Shown piece by piece: positions 16,945 through 25,554 of a stretch of DNA of 64,000 nucleotides (positions are counted from its first letter, which is position 1; every line of letters begins with the position of its first letter). Below the pieces are notes generated by a model. That model did no database searches. It was not told the DNA's origin and was given only the letters and a program-made list of their open reading frames with translations. This DNA is from Burkholderia stagnalis. Lineage in GTDB: Bacteria > Pseudomonadota > Gammaproteobacteria > Burkholderiales > Burkholderiaceae. The stretch covers positions 1 to 64,000 of the forward strand of contig NZ_CADESW010000020.1 in the NCBI RefSeq assembly GCF_902830275.1, given 5' to 3'. Both the position numbers and the translations under genes were made by a program.

Positions 16945-17379
16945 TCAGCAATGACCCAGCGGCGCGGCCGTGCGCGCGACGTCGGCGATCCGCACGCTGC
17001 GGGACATACCGTAAACCTCGGCCTCCCGGCGTTCCGGCTCGCTGCTGGCCACCACCGCCGCGCATTCGCGCGGCACGCCGAGCGCCTGCAGCGCGACGTC
17101 GAACGGATGCTGGCTTGCGCCGACGGGCGCCTGGCGCGCATCCGCGACGACCACCGAGAAGCGGTCGAGGCTCGCCGAGCCGAACTGCCCCTCGAACATC
17201 GCGCTGAGCCGCGACGCGGGCAACGTCGTGACGAGGCCGAGGCGGTAGCCCTGCGCCGAAGCGTGGTCGAGCCACTGCTTGATCGTCTCGCGCTGCTGCT
17301 GTGATTCCCGCGAGTCCGGCGTTGCTTCGATCTGTTCAAACGCTGCGTCGAGTCTGGTGACGATGGCTTCGATGACCAC
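16945..17379 (-). CDS. HAD-superfamily-like protein, catalytic aspartates not seen
   Basis: 144 aa from a GTG at 17379 behind a strong GGAGAGGA. A longer reading from ATG 17484 is open but has no RBS and unlike composition. The order of elements resembles a HAD hydrolase: a helical cap-like segment, a strand ending LVTTLPASRL (motif II threonine position), then FDVALQALGVPRECAAVVASSEPERREAEVYGM, which mimics the motif IV region 'VGDSxxDxxAAxxAGM'. The N-terminal DxDx nucleophile and the motif IV acids are absent. It is either a degenerate HAD protein or a fold-alike of unknown function. Confidence 0.6.
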   Translation of the reverse strand: MVIEAIVTRLDAAFEQIEATPDSRESQQQRETIKQWLDHASAQGYRLGLVTTLPASRLSAMFEGQFGSASLDRFSVVVADARQAPVGASQHPFDVALQALGVPRECAAVVASSEPERREAEVYGMSRSVRIADVARTAAPLGHC

Positions 17380-17583
17380 GGGAATGTCCTCTCCAAGGAA
17401 GTGACGATCCGCCCGCTGACGGGAAAGCCACACCTTAGCTTCGAAACGGAATACAGAACCAATTAATCTTTTTAGCCGATTCATAGGATTCCGCTAATAC
17501 GTTCGTTCGAGCGTCGATCATGGTGCACGGACATCGGCATCCCGCACAGGATCGGTGCGCATATCGGGCCGCGCGGGCGCGAT

Positions 17584-17616
17584 ATGCGACGCATGCGCGC
17601 CGCGCATGCGTCGCAT
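17584..17616. repeat. 33-bp perfect palindrome downstream of ndh
   Basis: Sixteen-base perfect arms (17584-17599 and 17601-17616) around a single central C at 17600, built on GCATGCG units. It begins 10 bp beyond the stop of the leftward ndh gene. It would form a very stable RNA hairpin in either transcript but has no T-tract, so it is more likely a 3'-end stabiliser, a Rho-associated end or a protein-binding palindrome than a classic terminator. Confidence 0.7.
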
Positions 17617-17625
17617 GCGTGTGGC

Positions 17626-18984
17626 TCAATGCAGCTTGATCGACGGCTGGTTGCGGCTTTGCAGCCAGTGGCCGAGTGCCTGCAGCAGTGCGCGCGTCAC
17701 GCCGTGCACGCTGAACAGGTGCTTGCGATAGAGGAACTTGTACAAGCCGCTCGCGGCGGGACCGTCGACGATCAGCGAACGCGAGCGCACGCCGAATTCC
17801 GTCTGGAACATCGCGCCGGCCTGCCCGAGCGACACGACGGTGCCCGCGTCGTGGAACGTGAAGCCTGCGACCGGCTTGCCGGCCAGGCGGCGCGCGAACG
17901 CCTGGCTCAGATACACGGCCTGCTGGTGCGCGACCTGCGCGCGCGGCGGCAGGAAGCCGTGCGCGCCGGCCGTCGGGCACGCCGCGCAGTCACCGAATGC
18001 ATACACGTGCGGATCGTCCGGCGTCTGCAACGTGTCGGTCACGATCACCTGGTTCGCGCGGTTGAGCGCGACGCCGCCGATCAGCCGCAGCATCGCCGGG
18101 CCGGCCACGCCCGCGGCCCACAGCGTGATGTCGCTCGCGAGCCGCTCGCCCGTCGCGGTCGTGACCGCGTCCGGCCCGACTTCCGCCACGCGGGTGTCGG
18201 TCAGCACGTCGACGTGCAACTGCGCCAGTTGGGCTTGCGTGCGCGCGGAGATCCGTTCGTCCAGCACCGGCAGCACGCGCGGCGCGCCTTCGATCAGGCG
18301 AATGCGGACGTCGCGATCGGGCGTCAGCGCCTTGAAGCGGTACGCGGCGAGCTGGTTGCTCGCGTGCCGGAGCGCGGCGGCCAGCTCCACGCCGGTCGCG
18401 CCCGCGCCGATCACGTTGATCCACACCGGCGGCGCGGGCTGCTCGGGCTGCCGTTGCGCGAGATGATCGGCCTTCGCGCACGCGGCGAGAAACTTCCTGC
18501 GGAAATCCTCGGCCTGCTCGACGTTCTCGAGCGGCAGCGCATGGCGGGCCGCGCCCGGCACGTTGAAGAAATTCGTCACGCTGCCCACCGCGAGCACCAG
18601 GTCGTCGTAATGCACGTCGCGCTGCGGCAGGATTTCCGAGCCGTCGGCGTCGAGCACGGCGCCGATCGTCGCGACGCGTTGCGCGCGATCCACGTATTGC
18701 AGGTCGCCCTGGACGAACTGGAAACCATGGCGCTTCGCCTGCGCCGCATACTCGATCGTGTGGCTCGCCGGGTCGCGATGGCCGGACGCCGCTTCGTGCA
18801 GCAGCGGCTTCCAGAAATGCGTCGGAAACCGGTCGACGAGCACGACTTCCGCCAGGCCGCGCCGGCCCACGGTGTCGCCGAGGCGCGTCGCCAGTTGCAG
18901 GCCGCCGGCGCCGCCGCCGACGATCACGATGCGCGGCGCACGCGTGGCGTGCGCCGCTGCGGGGGGTGAGAGAGTGTTGGCCAT
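17626..18984 (-). CDS. ndh: Type II NADH dehydrogenase (NDH-2)
   Basis: 452 aa. FAD-binding GGGAGG motif near residue 20 (RIVIVGGGAGGLQLATRLG), the second nucleotide-binding motif VIGAGATGVELAAALR, VDRFPTHFWKPLLHEAASG, and the C-terminal VYAFGDCAACP FAD-contact motif. It oxidises NADH and passes electrons to quinone without proton pumping, bound to the inner membrane peripherally. ATG 18984 is chosen behind GTGGAGCATCCC rather than the ATG four codons earlier. It is divergent from a CbbR-like LysR gene across 100 bp, which probably regulates it. Confidence 0.92.
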   Translation of the reverse strand: MANTLSPPAAAHATRAPRIVIVGGGAGGLQLATRLGDTVGRRGLAEVVLVDRFPTHFWKPLLHEAASGHRDPASHTIEYAAQAKRHGFQFVQGDLQYVDRAQRVATIGAVLDADGSEILPQRDVHYDDLVLAVGSVTNFFNVPGAARHALPLENVEQAEDFRRKFLAACAKADHLAQRQPEQPAPPVWINVIGAGATGVELAAALRHASNQLAAYRFKALTPDRDVRIRLIEGAPRVLPVLDERISARTQAQLAQLHVDVLTDTRVAEVGPDAVTTATGERLASDITLWAAGVAGPAMLRLIGGVALNRANQVIVTDTLQTPDDPHVYAFGDCAACPTAGAHGFLPPRAQVAHQQAVYLSQAFARRLAGKPVAGFTFHDAGTVVSLGQAGAMFQTEFGVRSRSLIVDGPAASGLYKFLYRKHLFSVHGVTRALLQALGHWLQSRNQPSIKLH

Positions 18985-19084
18985 GGGATGCTCCACGCGG
19001 GTTTCGTTTCGGATGACAGATTTCGAGATACGACGATATAGTTTCGAATCGGCTAAGACAATTTAATGTTTATAAGCGACTCAT

Positions 19085-20038
19085 ATGTATTCACTTATCG
19101 GAAAGACCGCCACCTTCCGGCAGTTGAAGGCGCTGGACATGGTCGCGCGGCTGGGCAGCGTGTCGCGCGCGGCGGAGGAGCTGAACCTCACGCAGCCGGC
19201 CGTGTCGCTGCAGATCCGGCTGCTGGAGCAGGCGGTGGGCGCGGCGCTGCTGCAGCGGGTGGGGCGCGGCGTCGAGCTGACCGCGGCCGGCGAGATCGTC
19301 GCCCGCTATGCGCGCGAGATCCTGCATCTGTGGAGCGAGGCGGGCGACGAGGTGGCGGCGCTCACGGGCGAGCTCGGCGGCACGCTGCGGATCGGCGCGA
19401 TCACCACGGCGGAATACCTGATCCCGCCGCTGCTGGTGAAGTTCACCGCGACGCGCCCGCACGTGAAGACGTACTTCAAGGTCGGCAACCGCGAGGACAT
19501 CATCCGCATGCTCGCCACGCATGAAATCGATCTCGCGGTGATGGGCAGCCCGCCGAAGGAGCTGCGCACGCATGCGGTCGAGTTCGCGAAGCATCCGATG
19601 GTGTTCGTCGCGTCGCCCGCGCATCCGTTGATGCAGCGCAAGCGCGTGTCGCTGAAGGATCTCGAATCGGCGCACCTGCTGGTGCGCGAGCGCGGCGCCG
19701 GCACGCGCACCACCGTGGAAAGCCTGTTCAAGTCGTCGGGCCACAAGTTTCATGTGGGCTCCGAACTGTCGAGCAACGAGGCGATCAAGCAGATGGCCGA
19801 GGCCGGGCTCGGCGTCGCGTTCCTGTCGCTGCACGCCTGCGCGCTCGAGCTGCGCACCGGGCTGCTGGGCCAGCTGCCGTATCCCGGCAACCCGATCGAG
19901 CGCGAATGGGTGGTGGTGACGCTCGCCGACCGGCGCATCTCGCAGGTGACGGGGCTGTTCCGCGACTTCCTGATCAAGCAGGGCGCGCCCGTCATCGACG
20001 GCGCGACCGTCGCGTTGCACGAGCGGCGGCGCAAATGA
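19085..20038 (+). CDS. CbbR-like LysR regulator (divergent from ndh)
   Basis: 317 aa. It shows the CbbR/RbcR-type N-terminus TFRQLKALDMVARLGSVSRAAEELNLTQPAVSLQIRLLEQAVGAALLQRVGRG, and the effector domain contains TTAEYLIPPLLVKF, FKVGNREDIIRML and ELSSNEAIKQMAEAGLGVAFLS. CbbR proteins respond to metabolites such as NADPH or phosphorylated sugars. No Calvin-cycle genes are near, so here the likely target is the divergent ndh gene. The gap between them (TATAGTTTCGAATCGG ... TTATAAGCGAC) is AT-rich for this genome and contains several T-N11-A-like spacings. Confidence 0.88.
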   Translation: MYSLIGKTATFRQLKALDMVARLGSVSRAAEELNLTQPAVSLQIRLLEQAVGAALLQRVGRGVELTAAGEIVARYAREILHLWSEAGDEVAALTGELGGTLRIGAITTAEYLIPPLLVKFTATRPHVKTYFKVGNREDIIRMLATHEIDLAVMGSPPKELRTHAVEFAKHPMVFVASPAHPLMQRKRVSLKDLESAHLLVRERGAGTRTTVESLFKSSGHKFHVGSELSSNEAIKQMAEAGLGVAFLSLHACALELRTGLLGQLPYPGNPIEREWVVVTLADRRISQVTGLFRDFLIKQGAPVIDGATVALHERRRK

Positions 20039-20052
20039 CGCGCGCGGCGCCG

Positions 20053-20073
20053 GTCATCGGTTTCGCCGATGAC
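20053..20073. repeat. Hairpin after the CbbR-like gene
   Basis: GTCATCGG-TTTCG-CCGATGAC: a perfect 8-bp stem with a 5-nt loop, 15 bp past the regulator stop. No T-run follows, so termination by it alone is doubtful. Confidence 0.45.
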
Positions 20074-20150
20074 TGAGATCGCCTCGCCGCCCCTACTCGC
20101 GCGCACGGCCGGCGGCTACGGTGACGGCAACGTCACTGCCGAGGCCACTC

Positions 20151-21413
20151 ATGTCCAAGCTGAACCTGAAACTGCTGGGCCCCTGCCTGCTCGCGATCGC
20201 GATCGACGCGATGGGCTTCGGGCTCGCGTATCCGATCATGGCGGCGATCTTCGCCGACCCGCACGCGGGCGTGATCGGCGCCGATACGCCCGCGCATCTG
20301 CGCAACTTCTACCTGGGGCTCGGATACGGGATCTATCCGTTCTTCATGTTCTTCGGCTCGTCGCTGATGGGCGAGCTGTCCGACGGCTACGGCCGCCGCA
20401 GAATCCTGCTGCTGTGCGTGTTCGGCCTCGCGCTCGGCTACCTGCTGATGGCGCTCGGCGCGCTGCTGCCGAGCATCGCGCTGCTGCTCGCGGGGCGCGC
20501 GCTCAGCGGCCTGATGGCCGGCTGCCAGGGCATCGCGCAGGCCGCGATCGCCGACTTGAGCACGCCGGAGAACAAGGCGGTCAACATGAGCATCATGTCG
20601 GTCGCGTTCAGCGCGGGCGTGATCGTCGGCCCCGTGCTCGGCGGCGTCACCTCGGATCGCACGATCGCGCCGTTCTTCAACTACGGCACGCCGTTCCTGC
20701 TGGTCGCCGCGCTGTCCGTTGCGTGCGGGCTGTGGGTGCTGCGCTGTCATCGCGATGCGCTCGCGCCGGCCGGCGGCGCGCGGGTCGACCTGCTGCTGCC
20801 GGTGCGGATCGTCTGCGAGGCCGCGCTGCACGGCCGCATCGCGTGCCTGTCGGCCGTGTTCTTCCTGATGCAGGTCGGCTACGGCCTGTACCTGCAGACG
20901 ATCATGCTGGTGCTGCAGACGCGCTTCCAGTACACGAGCGCGCAGCTCGGCCTGTTCAGCGGCCTGATCGGCGTGTGCTTCGTGTTCGGGCTCGTGGTGG
21001 TCGTGCGGCGGATGCTGAGGACGTCGGGCGTCGTCGAGATCGCGAAGACGGGGCTGCTCGTCGCCGGCCTCGGCCAGCTCGCGTCGGCGCTGTTCCCGCA
21101 CGAAGGCGTGCTGTGGGGGCTCGGCATGCTGGTCGGCTGCTTCGACATGGTCGCGTACACGACGATGTACACGGCCTATTCGGACGCCGTCGACGAGGGG
21201 CGGCAGGGCTGGGCGCTCGGTGTCGCCGGCTCGGTGATGGCGATCGCGTGGGTCGTCACGGGCGTGCTCACGAACCTGCTGCCGGTGCTGGGCGAGCTCG
21301 GCCTGCTGGCGACGGGCGGCCTGAGCTTCATCGCGAGCTATGTCGTGATGACCTTGTATGGCCGCCGATGGCGCGCGCCGGCCGTGCGCATCGGCGCGCG
21401 CGCGTACGACTAG
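20151..21413 (+). CDS. MFS transporter (TCR/Tet-like)
   Basis: 420 aa with 12 hydrophobic segments. The loop after TM2 reads GELSDGYGRRRILLLC, the D-x-x-GRR signature, and AGRALSGLMAGCQGIAQAAIADLSTPENK (TM4-5) resembles the tetracycline/multidrug efflux branch. ATG 20151 (GAGG upstream) starts the protein directly before TM1. It is followed by a LysR gene 74 bp downstream in the same direction. It is likely a drug or metabolite exporter; the substrate is unknown. Confidence 0.85.
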   Translation: MSKLNLKLLGPCLLAIAIDAMGFGLAYPIMAAIFADPHAGVIGADTPAHLRNFYLGLGYGIYPFFMFFGSSLMGELSDGYGRRRILLLCVFGLALGYLLMALGALLPSIALLLAGRALSGLMAGCQGIAQAAIADLSTPENKAVNMSIMSVAFSAGVIVGPVLGGVTSDRTIAPFFNYGTPFLLVAALSVACGLWVLRCHRDALAPAGGARVDLLLPVRIVCEAALHGRIACLSAVFFLMQVGYGLYLQTIMLVLQTRFQYTSAQLGLFSGLIGVCFVFGLVVVVRRMLRTSGVVEIAKTGLLVAGLGQLASALFPHEGVLWGLGMLVGCFDMVAYTTMYTAYSDAVDEGRQGWALGVAGSVMAIAWVVTGVLTNLLPVLGELGLLATGGLSFIASYVVMTLYGRRWRAPAVRIGARAYD

Positions 21414-21487
21414 CGCCGGCGCGCTCAGCGCGTATAGTGCGCGGGCAGGGCGCGCGCGGCCTGCGCCGTTTCATCACCGGGGAACCT

Positions 21488-22414
21488 ATGGACTTGCTAG
21501 CTGCGATGCGCATCTTCGTGCGGGTCGTCGAGCGCGGAAACCTGTCGAGAGCCGCGAAGGATCTCGGCCTCGGCCAGCCGGCCGTCAGCGAGCGCATCGA
21601 GCGGCTCGAGCGCCATCTCGGCGTGCGGCTGCTCCTGCGCAGCACGCGCGCGGTGTCGTGCACGGACGACGGCGCGCGGTTCTATCAGAAGAGCAAGGTC
21701 GTGCTCGACGCGGCGGACGAAGCGCAGGCCGCGGTGACGCATGGCGGCGACGCCGTGCGCGGGCGCATCCGGATCGCCGCGCCGCACGGGATCGGCGAGG
21801 TCGTGCTGCCCGCCCCGATGACCGCGCTGCGCGCACGCTACCCCGACCTGCGCGTCGACCTCGTGTTGAACGACGACGTCATCGACCCGGTGACCGAAGG
21901 CGTCGATATTTCGCTGCGGCTCGGCGCGTTGCGCGACGGCGGCTTCGTCGCGCGCCGGCTCGGCCATGTGCGCCGCGTGCTGGTTGCCGCGCGTTCTTAC
22001 GTCGACACGCACGGCGCGCCGGACAGCCCCGCCGATCTCGCCGCGCATCCGTTCATACGCGTGGCGGGGCTGTTCGCCGACGGCCTGCTGCATTTCGCGC
22101 AGGCGGCGGACGCGGTGCGGCCCGCGCCGATCGATATCGTCTTCAGCGCGAGCCATTGGCGCCCGGCGTACGAGATGCTGCTCGGCGGCGCGGGCATCGG
22201 CGTGCTTCAGGAGCCGGTGTGCCGCGACGCGCTGGCGGACGGGCGGCTCGTCGAGCTGCTGCCGGGCCATGCGGTGCCCGGGTTCGACCTGCACGCGCTG
22301 TATCCGGTCGCGCGGCCGGTGCCGTCGAGGACGCGGGCCGTGATGGCGATCCTCGAAGCGCATCTGCAGCAGGCGCTGACGGAATCGCGGTCGCCCGCCG
22401 CAGCGAATGCCTGA
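21488..22414 (+). CDS. LysR family transcriptional regulator
   Basis: 308 aa. HTH: MDLLAAMRIFVRVVERGNLSRAAKDLGLGQPAVSERIERLERHLGVRLL. The effector half carries RYPDLRVDLVLNDDVIDPVTEGVDISLRLG and FARRLG-type elements (GGFVARRLGHVRRVLVA) of the CrgA/DsdC-like subgroup. RBS GGGGAACCT is just upstream. It lies downstream of the MFS gene and may regulate it, though not from a divergent promoter. Several much longer open frames run through it but lack start signals and are composition shadows. Confidence 0.88.
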   Translation: MDLLAAMRIFVRVVERGNLSRAAKDLGLGQPAVSERIERLERHLGVRLLLRSTRAVSCTDDGARFYQKSKVVLDAADEAQAAVTHGGDAVRGRIRIAAPHGIGEVVLPAPMTALRARYPDLRVDLVLNDDVIDPVTEGVDISLRLGALRDGGFVARRLGHVRRVLVAARSYVDTHGAPDSPADLAAHPFIRVAGLFADGLLHFAQAADAVRPAPIDIVFSASHWRPAYEMLLGGAGIGVLQEPVCRDALADGRLVELLPGHAVPGFDLHALYPVARPVPSRTRAVMAILEAHLQQALTESRSPAAANA

Positions 22415-22428
22415 AGCGCGCCCGCCGC

Positions 22429-22623
22429 TCAGACGAGCCCGAAATCGTCGTTGCTGTCGGGAATCGAGGCCAGCAACTGCGTGAAGCGGCGCCACGCGGC
22501 GATGCCGGGCATGCGCGCGGCGACTGCTGCGCACACGGTGCTGATGGTGGTGCCGGCACCGGTTCGTGAGGCAGGCGTGCGCAGCGCGGCGGCCGCCGTT
22601 TGCCGGGAGCAGCAAGCGTGCAT
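22429..22623 (-). CDS. Small hypothetical protein (64 aa)
   Basis: 64 codons from ATG 22623, with a good RBS (CCGGAGCTCGCC) and convergent end 14 bp from the LysR stop. The N-terminus has two adjacent cysteines (MHACCSR), followed by an Ala/Thr-rich stretch, IAAWRRFTQLLASIPDSNDDFGLV at the C-terminus and no membrane segment. I do not recognise the family. Support rests on the RBS and plausible codon use, so the call is tentative. Confidence 0.4.
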   Translation of the reverse strand: MHACCSRQTAAAALRTPASRTGAGTTISTVCAAVAARMPGIAAWRRFTQLLASIPDSNDDFGLV

Positions 22624-22815
22624 GGCGAGCTCCGGAAGAGTCGGAATGCGCCGATCGTAGCGCGCGGCACGCGCATCGACGCGCATGTCCGGATCGCCGA
22701 GAACAGGAACGGATGATCCTTTTCGGCGGCGCCGGGCATGACGCGCCGACGGCAAGCGCGCGCACTGAAACGGCGGCACAATGCGCATTCGATTCGCGAC
22801 TTGAGAGGGGATGCG

Positions 22816-23697
22816 ATGAGCGATGCGACCCTGGCCGCGCACCCGGCCGCCGGCGTGCCGGTGATCCTGCGTTCCAGCGCCGAACGCGGGTGGCAAGGCT
22901 TCGGCGCGGCGCTGCTCGGCATTCGCGCGGGCACGTACCGGGTTCCGGCGGCCGACGACCACCGCGTCGGCGTGCACGTCGGCGCGCCGGTCCGCGCGAA
23001 TTGTTCTTGCGACGGCAGCCGGCAGGCGCGCATCCAGGCGCACGGCGACGCCGACGTGATTCCCGCCGGGCTCCCCGGCCGCTGGACCGACGACGGCGAC
23101 TGCCGGATCCTGCGCATTTCGATCAGCGACGCGTTCGCGCGCGCGACCTTCGACCAGCTGGAACTCAAGCCGTCACAGGCGCAGATCCGCTGCCGCATGC
23201 AGGTGCGCGATCCGCGGCTGCAGCACATCGCATGGGCGCTGTCCGCCGAGCTGGAGGCGGACGATGCGTCGGATCCGCTCTATGCGGAAAGCCTGTGCAC
23301 GGCGCTGGTCGCGCGGCTTGCCGACGCCGCGCCGTCGTTTCGCGGCCGGCGGCACGCGCTCGCGCCGAAGGCCGCCGCGCGCGTGATCGACTACATCGAG
23401 GATCATCTCGACCAGCGTCTGACGCTGTCCGAACTTGCCGCGCTGGCGGCCATCAGCGTCCCGCATTTCAAGGTGCTGTTTCGCGAAACGCTCGGCATGC
23501 CCGTGCACCGCTACGTCGTGCAGCGGCGCGTCGAGCGCGCGAAGGCGCTGCTGCTCGAAGGCCGGCTCAGCGTCGGCCAGGTCGCGCTCGAGGCCGGGTT
23601 CGCGCACCAGAGCCATCTGGCTAGCTGGATGAACCGGCTGCTCGGCGTGACGCCGCGCGAGATTGCCCGGTCGGGCGCGCAGCACGCGGACGCGTGA
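22816..23697 (+). CDS. AraC family transcriptional regulator
   Basis: 293 aa. The C-terminal pair of HTH motifs occupies about residues 195-290: RVIDYIEDHLDQRLTLSELAALAAISVPHFKVLFRETLG and then VGQVALEAGFAHQSHLASWMNRLLGVTPREI. The N-terminal ~180 residues form a cupin-like sensor with HRVGVHVGAPVRANCSCDG, similar to regulators that answer small hydrophobic effectors. RBS GAGAGGGG sets ATG 22816. The neighbouring OYE-type gene is convergent, 34 bp away, so the target is not evident from position. Confidence 0.9.
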   Translation: MSDATLAAHPAAGVPVILRSSAERGWQGFGAALLGIRAGTYRVPAADDHRVGVHVGAPVRANCSCDGSRQARIQAHGDADVIPAGLPGRWTDDGDCRILRISISDAFARATFDQLELKPSQAQIRCRMQVRDPRLQHIAWALSAELEADDASDPLYAESLCTALVARLADAAPSFRGRRHALAPKAAARVIDYIEDHLDQRLTLSELAALAAISVPHFKVLFRETLGMPVHRYVVQRRVERAKALLLEGRLSVGQVALEAGFAHQSHLASWMNRLLGVTPREIARSGAQHADA

Positions 23698-23731
23698 GCG
23701 TTGCCTTCCGCGCGACGCATCCGGCCGCGCA

Positions 23732-24967
23732 TCACGCGCGCGCCGGGCTCCACTGTCGATACCGCTGCGTCAGCTTGCGCATGCGCAGCTGGTCGAGCAC
23801 GAGCGTCAACACCGCCGAATATCGGCGACGCGGCCGGCGTCCGGCCGCGATCGCGCGCAGGCGGCGCTTGACGAGCGCCATCGTGGCGAGCCCCGCGGCG
23901 GCCTTGTCGCGCCACCGGACATGCACGCCCGGCGCGTCGATCGCCTGGCCGCTGCGCCAGCGAGTCGGCAGGTCGGGCACGCACGCGAGCGCGGTGGCCA
24001 TGCCGACCACCGCGACCCCTTCGGCGAGCACCGATTCGGCGACCGCCTGCCGGCGTATGCCGCCCGTCGTCATCACCGGCATCGTCGCGACGGCGGCGAT
24101 GTCGCGCGCGAACGTCAGGAAATACGCTTCGCGGGCGAGCGTGCGGCCGTCCGCGGTGCGGCCTTGCATCGCCGGGCTTTCGTAGCTGCCGCCGGACAGC
24201 TCGACGAGATCGACGGCCTCGTCGTTGAGCCAGCGCACGATCTGCTTCGCATCGTCCTCGGAGAAGCCGCCGCGCTGGAAATCCGCGGAATTGAGCTTGA
24301 CCGCGACGCCGAAGGTCCTGCCGACACGCGCGCGCACCGCGCGCACGATGGCCAACAGCAGTCGCGCGCGATGTTCCAGCGAGCCGCCCCAGTCGTCGCG
24401 GCGGCGGTTGGTCAGCGGCGACAGGAATTGCGACAGCAGGTAACCGTGCGCGGCATGGATCTGCACGCCGTCGAAGCCGGCCGCTTCGGCCGCCACGGCG
24501 GTATCGGCGAAGCGCTGGATCACCTCGTGGATCTCGGCCGCGGTCATTTCGCGCGGCGTCGCGAACAGCTTGCTGTGCTTGCCGAGATCGAGCGCCACGG
24601 CGGACGGCGCCCACGCCTCCCGGCCCATCGCCGCCATCACCTGCCGCCCCGGGTGGTTGATCTGCATCCACACGCGCGCACCGTGCGCCCGCGCGGCGGC
24701 CGCCCACGCGCGGAACGGCTCGAGCGGCGTGTTCCGCTCCAGCACGACGCCGCCCGGGCCCGTCAGCGCGCGGGCGTCGACCATCACGTTGCCGGTGATC
24801 AGCAGCCCCGTCCCGCCCGCGCCCCATGCGGCATAGAGGCGCCGCAGCGCGTCGCCGGGCAGCTGGCCGGCATCGGCGAGATTCTCCTCCATCGCGGCCT
24901 TCGCGATGCGGTTGGGCAGGGTGCTGCCATTGGGCAGCGTCAGCGGGGTAAAGAGGGAAGTCGTCAT
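23732..24967 (-). CDS. Old Yellow Enzyme-like NADH:flavin oxidoreductase
   Basis: 411 aa, the FMN-binding barrel of the OYE / 2,4-dienoyl-CoA reductase family without the C-terminal FeS/FAD part. Motifs are LTLPNGSTLPNRIAKAAMEENLADAGQLPG, QINHPGRQ, VQIHAAHGYLLSQFLSPLTNRRRDDWGGSLEHRARLL (the HxxH-type active-site helix with substrate-binding His residues) and VMTTGGIRR. The enzyme probably reduces electrophilic enones with NAD(P)H. It is expressed from the MerR-type promoter at 25000-25030, divergent from the MerR gene, which implies induction by an electrophile or redox stress. Confidence 0.92.
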   Translation of the reverse strand: MTTSLFTPLTLPNGSTLPNRIAKAAMEENLADAGQLPGDALRRLYAAWGAGGTGLLITGNVMVDARALTGPGGVVLERNTPLEPFRAWAAAARAHGARVWMQINHPGRQVMAAMGREAWAPSAVALDLGKHSKLFATPREMTAAEIHEVIQRFADTAVAAEAAGFDGVQIHAAHGYLLSQFLSPLTNRRRDDWGGSLEHRARLLLAIVRAVRARVGRTFGVAVKLNSADFQRGGFSEDDAKQIVRWLNDEAVDLVELSGGSYESPAMQGRTADGRTLAREAYFLTFARDIAAVATMPVMTTGGIRRQAVAESVLAEGVAVVGMATALACVPDLPTRWRSGQAIDAPGVHVRWRDKAAAGLATMALVKRRLRAIAAGRRPRRRYSAVLTLVLDQLRMRKLTQRYRQWSPARA

Positions 24968-24999
24968 CGGATGACCTGTCTGGCGAATGCGATGTGCCT

Positions 25000-25030
25000 A
25001 TACTAAGTTTCAAGTCAACTTGAAGGTCAA
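25000..25030 (-). promoter_or_regulatory. MerR-type promoter/operator with 19-bp spacer
   Basis: Read leftward: -35 TTGACC (25025-25030), a 19-bp spacer and -10 TAGTAT (25000-25005). The spacer contains the perfect dyad TTCAAGT-CA-ACTTGAA (25009-25024). A 19-bp spacer with a dyad between the hexamers is the hallmark of promoters activated by MerR-family twisting. It drives the OYE-type gene and overlaps the start region of the merR-type gene (ATG 25036), allowing autoregulation. Confidence 0.88.
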
Positions 25031-25035
25031 GCACG

Positions 25036-25512
25036 ATGAAGATCGGAGAACTGGCCGCCCGGACCGGCATGACGACGTCCGCGATCCGCTTCTACGAACA
25101 GAGCGGGCTGCTGCCGCCGGCGGGACGGGGCCAGAACGGCTACCGGATCTACGACGAGGCCGCGGCCGAGCGGCTGCGGATGATCCAGCTCGCGCAGCGG
25201 CTCGGGTTCTCGCTGGTGGACATGCGCGCGGCGGCCGACGACATGGACGCGTTCTCGAAGGCGGGCCTGCTCGCCCGCCTCGACGCGCGCATGCGCGAGA
25301 TCGACGCGATGCGCGCGCAACTGGACGGGCAACGGGCGGAACTGCACGCGATTCGCGCGACGCTCGAGGCCGAATGGGAGGCAGGGCAGTGCGTCAGCGT
25401 CGATCGCCTCGACCCGCCGGCCGACGCGCAGGCGGCCAAGCCGGGCCGCCGCCGGGCCGGGCGCGCGGCGCCCGCGCTCGAACAGGCGCGGCGCAGGAAG
25501 TCGGCCGGTTAG
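25036..25512 (+). CDS. MerR family transcriptional regulator
   Basis: 158 aa. The winged HTH is at residues 1-70 (MKIGELAARTGMTTSAIRFYEQSGLLPPAGRGQNGYRIYD), followed by the dimerisation coiled coil (about 75-125, ...ARMREIDAMRAQLDGQRAELHAIRATLEAEW). Only one cysteine is visible after the coil, so it is not an obvious metal sensor; SoxR's four-cysteine cluster is absent. The tail is Arg/Ala-rich (GRRRAGRAAPA). It should activate the divergent OYE-type gene through the 19-bp-spacer promoter. The effector is probably organic or electrophilic. Confidence 0.92.
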   Translation: MKIGELAARTGMTTSAIRFYEQSGLLPPAGRGQNGYRIYDEAAAERLRMIQLAQRLGFSLVDMRAAADDMDAFSKAGLLARLDARMREIDAMRAQLDGQRAELHAIRATLEAEWEAGQCVSVDRLDPPADAQAAKPGRRRAGRAAPALEQARRRKSAG

Positions 25513-25554
25513 CGAGTGCCGAGCTAACGCCGTATCGGCGCCGCGACCGGATCG

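Noticed and set aside
16945..17484. The longer start (ATG 17484) for the HAD-like protein
   Set aside because: No RBS and AT-richer, promoter-like sequence; GTG 17379 has GGAGAGGA at proper spacing.
20069..22414. A 781-codon reading that joins an alternative frame of the MFS gene to the LysR gene
   Set aside because: Only the last ~308 codons (from ATG 21488 with RBS) are LysR; the upstream part is a shadow frame of the MFS transporter, not a fusion.
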